Positions 8,161 to 15,825 of a stretch of 64,000 nt of DNA are shown piece after piece. The first letter of the stretch is position 1, and each line of letters opens with the position of its first letter. The position numbers were made by a program, and so were the translations under genes. The notes under the pieces were generated by a model that was given only the letters and a program-made list of their open reading frames with translations, had not been told where the DNA came from and did not search any database. The stretch comes from Rhizohabitans arisaemae. Lineage in GTDB: Bacteria; Actinomycetota; Actinomycetes; Streptosporangiales; Streptosporangiaceae. Location: assembly GCF_025996515.1 (NCBI RefSeq), contig NZ_BLRH01000034.1, positions 620,001 to 684,000 of the forward strand. The letters run 5' to 3'.

Positions 8161-8811
8161 GGTCACGGATTGGCGGACGAGACCGAATCGGCCCGGACGG
8201 CCGTCGCGGCGGGGGTCGACGTGCTCGGCCACCTGTTCGTCGACCGGCCGGCGCCGGAGTTCGCCTACGAGCTGGCGGCCCGGGGCACCGTCGTCGTCCC
8301 CACCCTGTCGGTGCTGGGCGAGCTGTTCGGCCGTCCCCAGGGATCGAGTCTGGCCGCAGACCCCCGCGTCGCGCCGTACCTGACCGACGGGGCCCGGCGC
8401 CTGCTCACCATGGAACCCTTCCCCCTCCCGGAGACCGCGCGGCACGACTTCGACGTGGCGGTCCGCACCCTGGCCGAGCTACGGGACGCGGGCGTCACGA
8501 TCCTGGCCGGATCGGACGCCTCCAATCCGGGCACCGCCCACGGGGCCACCCTGCACGCGGAGCTGCGCCGGCTCGTCGGCGCCGGGTTCACCCCTCGCGA
8601 GGCGCTGGTCGCCGCCACCTCGGCCCCCGCCGGTCGTTTCGGTCTCACCGACCGGGGCGCGATCGCCCCCGGTCTCCGCGCGGACCTGGTCCTGGTCGAC
8701 GGCGACCCGACCGCCGACATCGGCCGCACCCTCGACATCCTCGGTGTCTGGCGGGGCGGGCGGCGGATATCCCGGGAGCGCCGGGACGAAACCGAATCCG
8801 CCGAAGCGTGA
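8161..8811 (+). pseudogene. 5'-truncated amidohydrolase
   Basis: The frame reads GHGLADETESARTAVAAGVD, VLGHLFVDRP, ILAGSDASNPGTAHGATLHA and finally GLRADLVLVDGDPTADI. These are the last metal-binding His and Asp blocks and the C-terminal beta-sandwich closure of imidazolonepropionase-like amidohydrolases. The N-terminal 150-180 residues, including the first beta-sandwich and the HxH metal motif, are absent. The upstream in-frame sequence back into the TetR gene does not resemble the family. It is therefore a deletion remnant, although the remaining ~217 codons are still open. Confidence 0.75.
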
Positions 8812-9013
8812 ACACCCGTGGTGGCACGCGAGCCTTCTTCGGGATCCCGATCCGGCGTGTCCCGATAGCGGGGGGAAGGTCCGCCTTCCAGCCGGAGGCA
8901 TTGGGGAAAGCCCCGCCCACAAGGCCATTGTGACTCGCTGTTATTGTTGCTAACTTTGAGTAGTCAAGGTCTTGCGACGTAAAGAGCAGGCCTTCCGTAG
9001 GAAAGGAAGCCCC

Positions 9014-9244
9014 ATGTCCCTGAAACGCATGACGGCTCTGGCCCTCACCGCTGCCACCGCCACCCTGGTCCTCGCCAGCCCGGCGGCGGCCGCCGCGCCC
9101 CCGCACGAGCCGCCCACGGCCCACAGCTCCGTGTCGACGCGCGGCATCAACGTTCCGGTTCACGTCCCGGTCCAGGCCTGCGGCACCGGCCTGGGCGCCC
9201 TCCTCGGTCTCGGCTCCGGCGCGGGACACTGCGTCTCCCGCTGA
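9014..9244 (+). CDS. Small secreted chaplin-like peptide
   Basis: This 76-residue protein starts at MSLKRMTALALTAATATLVL, chosen because GGAAAGGA lies at good distance. A Sec signal peptide ends near SPAAAAA. The mature part, about 45 residues, contains INVPVHVPVQACGTGLGALL and ends GHCVSR. The VPVHVPV.AC segment and the two cysteines resemble the chaplin domain of hydrophobic aerial-hypha coat proteins. The match is partial: the domain is shortened and its second half is only GLGSGAG. A role in surface hydrophobicity is inference. It is preceded by about 200 bases without a gene that presumably contain its promoter. Confidence 0.65.
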   Translation: MSLKRMTALALTAATATLVLASPAAAAAPPHEPPTAHSSVSTRGINVPVHVPVQACGTGLGALLGLGSGAGHCVSR

Positions 9245-9448
9245 ACACACCCACCCTCGCATCCGGCAGGGAGAGAATGAGCGGACGCGAACGGGCACGG
9301 CGGGCTTCATCCGAAGCGGCCGACCCGTGTCACGCGGTGGCGGTTTCCACGTGATCGGGCCGACCGTCGCTCCCTCGTCCACGACGGAAGACGCCCAGCC
9401 CTGTCTGCGCGTTTAGCCCCGCCGACCCTTCCGGCGCACAAAAGGAGC

Positions 9449-9480
9449 GAGTCCGCGGTCACGGCTCCCGACGCGGACTC
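9449..9480. repeat. 9-bp inverted repeat (hairpin)
   Basis: GAGTCCGCG and CGCGGACTC are separated by 14 bases. The stem is GC-rich with no T-tract, as is common for actinomycete terminators; it lies between convergent genes. Confidence 0.45.
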
Positions 9481-9529
9481 ACCCCAGTGGTCCCCCGACA
9501 GAACGATGGCGGCAGCGGGAGACCACGCC

Positions 9530-9565
9530 CCTGTCTCGGCGATGTAATCGCACCGCCGAGACAGG
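9530..9565. terminator. 12-bp inverted repeat, candidate bidirectional terminator
   Basis: CCTGTCTCGGCG and CGCCGAGACAGG form a perfect 12-bp stem with a 12-base loop. It lies about 140 bases from the end of the response regulator gene and 285 from the end of the chaplin-like gene. An operator role cannot be excluded. Confidence 0.5.
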
Positions 9566-9704
9566 ACAACGAACCGCGGTGTCACGTCCTGGGCCCGCCG
9601 CCCTGCCAGGTGTGGCTTATGGAGAAATCGGGAATTGCCCGGCCGGGGCACTCCCTGAAGCCGGTCAATCGCTCTGGCCCGCCGACTCCGCCATCGACCT
9701 GACG

Positions 9705-10346
9705 TCAGCGGGCGACGGTGACCAAGCCGTTCTCGTAGGCGGCGATGACGAGCTGGGCGCGGTCGCGGGCGTTGAGCTTGGTGAGCAGACGACCGATGTG
9801 GGTCTTGACCGTGGCGTGGCTCAGGTGCAGGTGGACGGCGATCTCGGGGTTCGACAGACCTCGGGCGATCAGCGTGAGCACCTCCGTCTCACGCTCGGTC
9901 ACACCGTCCAGACCGCGGACGACCGGATGGGCGGGGATGCGGGCGAACTCCGCGATCAGCTTGCGCGTCACGGCCGGTGCCAGCAGCGCCTGGCCGGCGG
10001 CCACCACCCTGACCGCGGTGAGCAGGTCGGCCGGAGGGACGTCCTTCAGCAGGAAGCCGCTCGCCCCGGCCCGCAGGGCGGCGTACACGTAGGCGTCGAG
10101 ATCGAACATGGTCAGGATCAGCACCCTGGCCTGCCCGCCGATGCGCCGGGTGGCCTCGATCCCATCCATTCCGGGCATGCGCACATCCATCAGGACCACG
10201 TCGGCGCCTTCGCGTTCGACGAGTTCGACCGCCTCGGCACCGTCCCCGGCCTCCCCGAGCACCGTGATGTCGGGTTCGGACTCCAGCAGCACCCGGAAAC
10301 TGCCTCGGAGCAGGGCTTGGTCGTCCGCGACCACGACCCGGATCAT
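9705..10346 (-). CDS. NarL/LuxR-family response regulator
   Basis: Of 213 residues, the receiver domain begins MIRVVVADDQALLRGSFRVL, with Asp8/Asp9 and phospho-acceptor Asp54 (VVLMDVRMPGMDG). The LuxR HTH contains LTLIARGLSNPEIAVHLHLS and HATVKTHIGRLLTKLNARDR. The start at 10346 is chosen because its ATG overlaps the TGA of the upstream kinase (ATGA), indicating translational coupling. It is closely similar in layout to the regulator at 15154, suggesting an old duplication of the whole two-component unit. Confidence 0.93.
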   Translation of the reverse strand: MIRVVVADDQALLRGSFRVLLESEPDITVLGEAGDGAEAVELVEREGADVVLMDVRMPGMDGIEATRRIGGQARVLILTMFDLDAYVYAALRAGASGFLLKDVPPADLLTAVRVVAAGQALLAPAVTRKLIAEFARIPAHPVVRGLDGVTERETEVLTLIARGLSNPEIAVHLHLSHATVKTHIGRLLTKLNARDRAQLVIAAYENGLVTVAR

Positions 10347-11476
10347 GACACTCCCTCGTAGGGCAGGCACGCGAACACTCGGAATCCGCCGCCAGGTCGC
10401 GGTCCTGTTTCCAGCACGCCACCGTACATCGTGACCCTCTCCCGCATTCCGACCAGCCCGTGGCCTCCGGCGTTCGCAGGTGGCCTCCCGGACCCCGGGC
10501 CGTCGTCGGTCACCTCGACGCGCACCCGACCGGCATCGGCTTCAACCTCCACGCGGCAGCTCGTGGCAGACGCATGCTTGATCACATTCGTGATCGCCTC
10601 CTGCGCGATCCGGTACACCGCCAGGCTCACCCCCTGCGGCAGTCGCTCCGCGCCGCGCACGTCGAGGTCGACGCGCACACCCGCCAGGCTCGCCCGCTCG
10701 GCCAGCAGCGGCAGCCCGCGGACTCCGGGGAGCGGCGCGAGCTCGGCCGGGTCGGTGCGCAGCACCCCCAGCAGTCGGCGCATCTCCATGAGCGCGCCGC
10801 GGCTCTCCGCCTCGATCACCCGCAGGGCGTCGCCCGCCTCCTCCGGCCGGGTTCGCATGACGTGGTTGGCCACACCCGCCTTGACCGCGATCAGGCCCAT
10901 GCTGTGCGCGACCACGTCGTGCATCTCGCGGGCGATGCGCAGCCGCTCCTCGGTCACCGACTCGCGGGCCAGCTGCTCGGCGGTCCGCCTGACGTACGCC
11001 CTGCGCTCGGCGACGGCCCGTCCCACCGTCCAGACCCCGCCCATGGCCGCCACGCCGAACACCGTCTCCCCCAGTCCGCCCGCCCATGACACCGGTATCA
11101 CCAGGAGTCCGGCCAGCACGAACGCCGTCAGGGCCGCGACCCCCGGGGTCGGCAGCCAGCGGATCTCCCGGCCGGTCAGGGCCACCGTGTACAGCGCGAA
11201 GGCCGGCGCCAGGTACGGCATGCGCACCAGGGGGAAAGTCGTCGCGATCAGTGCGACCGCCAGGACGACGCAGTACACCGTCCTCGGCCACAGCCGCCGG
11301 ACGGCCAGCGGCAGCCCCAGCCCGAACGCCACGGCCAGCCGCACGCCCGGGTCCGCCTCCACGTCGCCGGGCGAGGCGAGGAAGGTCAGCGCGACCCCCG
11401 AGGCCATCAGGCAGTCGAACACGACCAGCTGACCGCGGCTCAGCCTCTGAACCAACACCGAGCTCGTCGTCTTCAT
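10343..11476 (-). CDS. HisKA_3-type sensor histidine kinase
   Basis: The protein of 377 residues starts MKTTSSVLVQRLSRGQLVVF. Four to six hydrophobic segments fill residues 15-150. The phosphoacceptor helix is RIAREMHDVVAHSMGLIAVK and the ATP-binding end has GGHGLVGMRERVTMYGG. It is the cognate sensor of the downstream regulator. On its other side, divergently transcribed 128 bases away, is an ABC-2 type permease. This arrangement suggests that the kinase responds to a membrane or antibiotic signal and the permease is a target, as in LiaRS/VraSR-linked transporters (inference). Confidence 0.92.
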   Translation of the reverse strand: MKTTSSVLVQRLSRGQLVVFDCLMASGVALTFLASPGDVEADPGVRLAVAFGLGLPLAVRRLWPRTVYCVVLAVALIATTFPLVRMPYLAPAFALYTVALTGREIRWLPTPGVAALTAFVLAGLLVIPVSWAGGLGETVFGVAAMGGVWTVGRAVAERRAYVRRTAEQLARESVTEERLRIAREMHDVVAHSMGLIAVKAGVANHVMRTRPEEAGDALRVIEAESRGALMEMRRLLGVLRTDPAELAPLPGVRGLPLLAERASLAGVRVDLDVRGAERLPQGVSLAVYRIAQEAITNVIKHASATSCRVEVEADAGRVRVEVTDDGPGSGRPPANAGGHGLVGMRERVTMYGGVLETGPRPGGGFRVFACLPYEGVS

Positions 11477-11604
11477 GCCTCCGACGCTATCCAGCCCCGA
11501 GGCCCCCGGCATCAGACCGCAGAAGGTCGGACGCAGGGCCGATGCGTGACGCGCAAAGCCTGCGCGAGGCTCCACTACATGATCGAAGTGAGAAAGGCGC
11601 CGCG

Positions 11605-12384
11605 ATGACCGGCGTCCTGTCGTCGGAGTGGCTGAAGCTCCGGTCCCTCCGCTCCACCTACTACGCGATCGGCGCCGCGGCCCTGATGACGGTCCTCGGC
11701 GCCGGCTGGGTCCACTACGTCGGCACGATCTGGGATGGCCGCGCCCCGGAGACGCGGGCGGCCTTCCAGGCCGCCGCCCCGACGGAGGGCTTCCTCCCTC
11801 TCGTGCAGCTCAGCCTCGCCGTGCTCGGCGTGCTGGCGATCACCTCCGAGTACGCGACGAGCATGATCCGCGCCAGCCTCGCCGCCGTACCGGGACGCGA
11901 GCGGTTCCTGCTGGCCAAGGTGGCCGTCGTCACGGCCGTGACGCTTGTCGCCGCGTACGCGATCCTGCTGGCGACGTACGCCGCCGGCCGGATCATCGCG
12001 GGCGATCGCCCGATGGGCTTCAACACCGGCTCCCTGGCCGATGATCTGCCCATGTTGCTCGCGTCCGGGCTGTCGGCGACAGTCCTGGCGCTGATCGGGC
12101 TGGGTCTCGGCACGGCGACCCGCTCCACCGCCGGGGGAATCGGCTCCGTCGTCGCGGTGCTGTTCGTCCTGCCCGGTATCGCCAACTACCTGCCTTCCCC
12201 GTGGAACACCCGCGTCTCCTCGCTGCTCCCGTCCTCCCTCGTGTCGGAGATCGCCGACCGGCGTCTGTCCTCCCGGCTCGGCGACGGAGTACTCCCACCC
12301 ACCGCCGCGCTGGCCGTGCTGCTCGGCTACGCGGTCGTCGCGGTGACCGTCGCCGTGATCGCGATCAGGCGCAGGGACGCATGA
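11605..12384 (+). CDS. ABC-2 type transporter permease (no ATPase nearby)
   Basis: This 259-residue membrane protein begins MTGVLSSEWLKLRSLRSTYY, the SEWxKLxS signature of ABC-2 permeases of the DUF3533/NatB-like group. It has about six transmembrane segments: one after residue 18, VLGVLAITSEYATSMIRASL mid-protein, then VVTAVTLVAAYAILLATYAA and others. The start is the ATG at 11605, preceded by AGAAAGG. These permeases need a cytoplasmic ATPase partner, but none is encoded beside it. A paralog lies at 34429, also without an ATPase. Confidence 0.85.
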   Translation: MTGVLSSEWLKLRSLRSTYYAIGAAALMTVLGAGWVHYVGTIWDGRAPETRAAFQAAAPTEGFLPLVQLSLAVLGVLAITSEYATSMIRASLAAVPGRERFLLAKVAVVTAVTLVAAYAILLATYAAGRIIAGDRPMGFNTGSLADDLPMLLASGLSATVLALIGLGLGTATRSTAGGIGSVVAVLFVLPGIANYLPSPWNTRVSSLLPSSLVSEIADRRLSSRLGDGVLPPTAALAVLLGYAVVAVTVAVIAIRRRDA

Positions 12385-12438
12385 GGACAATCGGCGGTCT
12401 TCCTCCCTTACACCTGATCAAGCGGACTCGGAAAGCGG

Positions 12439-13176
12439 GTGACGACGGTGTCGAAGCGACGGCGTAGGAGAGGAATATGGCTGCTCTCCGCACTCGTGGC
12501 CCTCCCACTGGCCCTCGCCGCCGTCGTGACGGCGGCGTTTCCCTCGGTCGCGGCCACGACCTGCCCCGGATGCTACGGAATGGAGGAGCTGGCCCCGGAC
12601 GTCTACGCGGAACCTGGCCTGGCGCCGTCCGGAAGGCGACAGGTGATCTCCGCGGTGCAGGAGGGAAGCCGGCGCGTGCGCGATTTCTACGGCGGCAAGA
12701 GGTCCGCCCCCCGGATCCTCGCCTGCCTCACCGACGGCTGCTACCGGCGGATCGGCGGAGGTGGGGAGCGGGGTATCGCGGTGCTGAACCGCGCCGTGAT
12801 GCTCTCGCCCGCAGGCGTCGACCCGGTCATCGCCGCACACGAGATTTCGCACGTCGAACTGGACTCCCGGCTGAACTCGGGGCGTGGCGAGCTGCCTCAA
12901 TGGTTCGACGAGGGCCTGGCCGTCCTGGTGTCCGGTGATCCGCGCTACCTCGCCCCGGAGACCGCAGGCGACCGCTGCCTGGCGAGTACGGACGCGGCTC
13001 TCCCGGTGACCCTGGACGCCTGGTTGCGGGCAGCCGGCGCGGACAAGACGACGTACGCCAAGGCTGCGTGCCGGGTGACCAGGTGGGTGACGGCGAACGG
13101 CGGGCCACGCGCCGTACTCGACCTCATCCGGCGCATGAACGCGGGTGAGAGGTTCGAGGCGGTCACGAAAACGTGA
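12439..13176 (+). CDS. Membrane-anchored or secreted gluzincin metalloprotease-like protein
   Basis: The 245-residue protein has a basic N-terminus (KRRRRR) followed by one hydrophobic segment (WLLSALVALPLALAAVVTAA), acting as a signal peptide or anchor. The zinc motif HEISHVEL (HExxH) is followed by the gluzincin Glu in QWFDEGLAVLVSG. This is the pattern of peptidase MA-like (M1-related) domains. Four or five cysteines in the exported part (TCPGCYG, ACLTDGCYRR, DRCLAS, AACRVTR) suggest disulfides. It is short, consistent with a minimal catalytic domain. The GTG at 12439 is chosen because GGAAAG precedes it. Substrate unknown. Confidence 0.75.
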   Translation: MTTVSKRRRRRGIWLLSALVALPLALAAVVTAAFPSVAATTCPGCYGMEELAPDVYAEPGLAPSGRRQVISAVQEGSRRVRDFYGGKRSAPRILACLTDGCYRRIGGGGERGIAVLNRAVMLSPAGVDPVIAAHEISHVELDSRLNSGRGELPQWFDEGLAVLVSGDPRYLAPETAGDRCLASTDAALPVTLDAWLRAAGADKTTYAKAACRVTRWVTANGGPRAVLDLIRRMNAGERFEAVTKT

Positions 13177-13319
13177 CCGCCCTAGGGTCGGCCCGCTGGG
13201 CGACGGTGCGTCCCACCGTTCAGGCGGCGCCCATGTCGCGACACCGAGTATCAGACGGTACGGCTACCCGCCGCTTTCAAGAATCCGGAGTGCCTTTGGC
13301 GAGCTTGCGTCCATAGGTA

Positions 13320-13329
13320 GGAAATTTCC
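13320..13329. promoter_or_regulatory. GGAAATTTCC palindrome, candidate ArsR operator
   Basis: A perfect 10-bp AT-centred palindrome stands 16 bases before the VOC gene start, in the only AT-rich stretch of the gap. The third-party regulator encoded in the same operon (ArsR, 13719) is the likely binder. Confidence 0.45.
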
Positions 13330-13345
13330 GACGTATAGTGGTGGC

Positions 13346-13729
13346 ATGCAGATCACGCACGCCACCTTCGTCACGCTGCCCGTCGCCGATCAGGACCGGG
13401 CCAAGGATTTCTACGTCGGCACGCTCGGCTTCGAGGTGCTCGCCGATCAGCAGGCCGGGCCGGTCCGCTGGCTGCAGGTGGGCCCCAAGGGCGCGCAGAC
13501 CGGTTTCACGCTGGCCACCGCCGATCAGATCGGACTCGCCCCCGGCGGCGTCCGAGGCATCCTGCTGGCCACGGCCGATCTGGACGCCGACTGTGCCGAG
13601 CTCGTCCGGGCGGGTGCCGCGGTCGAAGGGCCCGTCGACCTGCCGTGGGGCCGCCAGGCCGCACTGACCGATCCGGACGGCAACGGCTTCCTGCTCACCG
13701 AGGCGGGGCCGCGCACCCATGAAGGCTGA
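13346..13729 (+). CDS. VOC-family (glyoxalase-like) protein
   Basis: The 127-residue protein starts MQITHATFVTLPVADQDRAK and shows the two beta-alpha-beta-beta-beta modules of the vicinal-oxygen-chelate fold. FYVGTLGFEVLADQQAGPVR is in the first; GVRGILLATADLDADCAELV and TDPDGNGFLLTEAG are in the second. Such proteins are dioxygenases, glyoxalases or drug-binding resistance proteins; the metal ligands are not clear enough to choose. It is the first gene of a four-gene operon with overlapping ends (VOC, ArsR, SRPBCC, TIGR03086); its stop overlaps the ArsR start by 11 bases. Confidence 0.88.
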   Translation: MQITHATFVTLPVADQDRAKDFYVGTLGFEVLADQQAGPVRWLQVGPKGAQTGFTLATADQIGLAPGGVRGILLATADLDADCAELVRAGAAVEGPVDLPWGRQAALTDPDGNGFLLTEAGPRTHEG

Positions 13730-14069
13730 GACCCCGACCGACTCGGCGGCCGAGGACCGGATCTTCGCCGCGCTGGCCAGCCCGGTCCGCCGCCAGGTGC
13801 TGCAGCTGCTGCGCGAGCGGCAGCCGCAGCCGGTGACCGAACTGGCGGCCCACTTCGCCATCGCCAGGCCCAGCTTCTCCGAGCACCTGCGCGTGCTCCG
13901 GGAAGCGGGACTGGTAGGCGAGCACCGCGTCGGCCGCCAAAGGCTTTACCGGCTGCAGGCCGAGTCACTGGCCGAGGTGCAGCAGTGGCTGCATCCGTTC
14001 GAACGGTTCTGGCGCGATCGCCTGACCCGGCTGGGTGAGGTGCTGGAACGTCTGGACGACGAGTCATGA
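13719..14069 (+). CDS. ArsR-family regulator
   Basis: This 116-residue winged-helix protein has ALASPVRRQVLQLLRERQPQ and TELAAHFAIARPSFSEHLRV in its HTH, followed by the wing (VGEHRVGRQRLYRLQ). No ArsR-type metal cysteines are present (there is no CxC), so it is of the non-metal-sensing type typically paired with SRPBCC proteins. The C-terminal tail with LHPFERFWRDRLTRLGEVLE is characteristic of that type. It sits between VOC and SRPBCC genes with overlaps at both ends and probably represses this operon. The gene pair at 56908-57744 is a second copy of the ArsR-SRPBCC arrangement. Confidence 0.9.
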   Translation: MKAETPTDSAAEDRIFAALASPVRRQVLQLLRERQPQPVTELAAHFAIARPSFSEHLRVLREAGLVGEHRVGRQRLYRLQAESLAEVQQWLHPFERFWRDRLTRLGEVLERLDDES

Positions 14070-14539
14070 CCGAGGACGATCCGACCACGATCTGCGTCGA
14101 CCAGTTCCTCCCGCACCCACCCGCCAGGGTGTGGCGGGCGCTGACCGAACCGGACCTGCTGGCCCAATGGCTGATGCCGGGTGACTTCCGGTTGACGGTC
14201 GGCCACCGCTACACCATGCGCACCAAGCCCATCCCCGCCACCGGATTCTCCGGCGACGTGGAAGCCGAGGTGATGGCCTTCACGCCCGAGAAGATGCTCC
14301 GGGTCGCCTGGCGTGATCCGGCTCCCACCGGGGGCGGCAAGGCCGACTGGACCATCACCTGGACCCTGGAACCCGAAGGCCGCGGCACCCGGCTGTTCCT
14401 GCGGCACGAGGGCTTCGACCCCGACAATCCCCTGCACCAGCGCTCCCGCGTCATCATGGGCGGCGGCTGGCGCTCCCACGTCATGGGCGCCCTGCACCGG
14501 GTGCTCGCCCACCTCAACGAGGAAACAGGATCACCATGA
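14066..14539 (+). CDS. SRPBCC (AHSA1-like) protein
   Basis: The 157-residue START/Bet v1-like protein has the AHSA1 pattern: FLPHPPARVWRALTEPDLLA, QWLMPGDFRL, and the C-terminal helix RVIMGGGWRSHVMGALHRVL. The ATG overlaps the ArsR stop (ATGA). Members bind hydrophobic ligands or serve as Hsp90 co-chaperone-like modules; in actinobacterial ArsR operons the function is unknown. It probably acts together with the ArsR and TIGR03086 proteins on one small molecule. Confidence 0.88.
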   Translation: MTEDDPTTICVDQFLPHPPARVWRALTEPDLLAQWLMPGDFRLTVGHRYTMRTKPIPATGFSGDVEAEVMAFTPEKMLRVAWRDPAPTGGGKADWTITWTLEPEGRGTRLFLRHEGFDPDNPLHQRSRVIMGGGWRSHVMGALHRVLAHLNEETGSP

Positions 14540-15141
14540 GCGAGACCACGTCCGTGTCGGAGCCGGCCCGGCGCTTCCGCCGCGCCGCCGACGGCTTCCA
14601 CGCCCGCCTGGCCGCCGTACGCCCCGGGCGGTGGGCCGCGCCCAGCCCGTGCCCCGGCTGGACGGCCCGGGACGTCGCCGCCCACGTCATCCACGAGGCC
14701 CGCCGCAACGTGGCCACCGTCCGCGGCGTCGACGCCGAACCGCTGTTCGGTGTCGGCCTGGCCGAGATGGGCGACCTGCCCCCGCTCAGCCCGGACGCCG
14801 ACCTGGTCGCCGCCTGGCAGAGGGTCGGCGCGGAACTGACCGCGGCCATCGACGACCCCGTCTGCCGTACCGTCCCGATCCCGACCCCGGTCGGCAACAT
14901 CCCGTTCGGCCAGATCGTCGAGGCGCTGCCCGAGGACGTGCTCATCCACACCTGGGACCTGGCCCGCGCTGTCGGGGGCGATGAGCGTCTCGACCCCGAT
15001 CTGGTCGCCCACGTCTACGAACACCTCAAGCCGATGGACCAGGCGTTGCGCCTGCCCTGGGCGTTCGGCCCGAAGACTCCGGTGCCGCCCGGTGCGGACC
15101 TGCAGACGGAGTTCCTGTGCTTCGTCGGACGGGAGCCCTGA
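14536..15141 (+). CDS. TIGR03086-family mycothiol-dependent/DinB-like metalloprotein
   Basis: The 201-residue protein belongs to the maleylpyruvate isomerase N-terminal/DinB fold family. The segment RPGRWAAPSPCPGWTARDVA, followed by AHVIHEARRNVATVRG, supplies one metal-binding His. The second His is in EALPEDVLIHTWDLARAVGG. Members bind a divalent metal and often use mycothiol. The ATG overlaps the SRPBCC stop (ATGA), completing the four-gene operon. The substrate is unknown; a thiol-transfer or detoxification step would fit the VOC and SRPBCC partners. Confidence 0.85.
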   Translation: MSETTSVSEPARRFRRAADGFHARLAAVRPGRWAAPSPCPGWTARDVAAHVIHEARRNVATVRGVDAEPLFGVGLAEMGDLPPLSPDADLVAAWQRVGAELTAAIDDPVCRTVPIPTPVGNIPFGQIVEALPEDVLIHTWDLARAVGGDERLDPDLVAHVYEHLKPMDQALRLPWAFGPKTPVPPGADLQTEFLCFVGREP

Positions 15142-15153
15142 CGACCGCCTGAG

Positions 15154-15825
15154 TCAGCGGGAGACGGTCACCAGACCGGTCTCGTAGGCGACGATGACCA
15201 GCTGGGCGCGGTCCCGGGCCCCCAGCTTGGCCAGCAGATGCCCCACATGGGTTTTGACGGTGGCGTCGCTGAGGTGCAGATGGGCGGCGATCTCGCCGTT
15301 GGACAGCCCGCGGGCGATGAGGGTCAGCACCTCCCGCTCCCGGGCCGTCACCCCGTCCAGGGACTTGGCCACCGTTCGGGAGGGCCTGGGCAGCGCGGCG
15401 AACTCGGCGATGAGCCGCCGGGTCACCGTCGGGGAGAGCAGCCCCTCCCCCGCGGCGATGACGGTGATCGCGCCGAGCAGGTCCGCGGGCGGGGTGTTCT
15501 TGAGCATGAAGCCACTCGCCCCGGCCTTCAACGCGGCGAAGACGTACTCGTCCAGGTCGAACGTGGTGAGGATCAGCACCCGTACCCCGGAGTTCCCCGG
15601 AGCCGCGCAGATCCTGCGGGTGGCCTCGATCCCGTCCATCTCCGGCATGCGCACATCCATGAGCACCACGTCCGGGCGCAGATCCCGGACGAGCCGGACC
15701 GCCTCGGTCCCGGTGCCCGCCTCGCCGATCGCCGCCATGCCGGGCGTGTTGTCGACCAGCAGGCGCAGACTGCCCCGCAGCAGGTCCTGGTCGTCGGCGA
15801 GCAGGACCCGGATCGGTTCGCTCAC
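15154..15825 (-). CDS. NarL/LuxR-family response regulator
   Basis: The 223-residue regulator starts with GTG at 15825, overlapping the kinase TGA by GTGA. The receiver domain has the acidic pair in VLLADDQDLLRGSLRLLVDN and phospho-acceptor Asp57 (VVLMDVRMPEMDG). The LuxR HTH includes LTLIARGLSNGEIAAHLHLS and DATVKTHVGHLLAKLGARDR. It is very similar to the regulator at 9705. It ends 13 bases from the convergent TIGR03086 gene. Confidence 0.93.
   Translation of the reverse strand: MSEPIRVLLADDQDLLRGSLRLLVDNTPGMAAIGEAGTGTEAVRLVRDLRPDVVLMDVRMPEMDGIEATRRICAAPGNSGVRVLILTTFDLDEYVFAALKAGASGFMLKNTPPADLLGAITVIAAGEGLLSPTVTRRLIAEFAALPRPSRTVAKSLDGVTAREREVLTLIARGLSNGEIAAHLHLSDATVKTHVGHLLAKLGARDRAQLVIVAYETGLVTVSR

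Larger units (their letters stand above)
9245..9704. other. Intergenic region with two long hairpins
   Basis: The gap has no convincing gene; open frames here have no recognisable domain or ribosome site. It contains two perfect inverted repeats, listed separately. It lies between the 3' end of the chaplin-like gene and the 3' end of a response regulator, so one or both hairpins may act as terminators. Confidence 0.6.

Noticed and set aside
9307-9651. 114-codon minus-strand frame in the 9245-9704 gap
   Set aside because: Low-complexity Arg/Ala-rich product, no ribosome site, and it crosses two hairpins.
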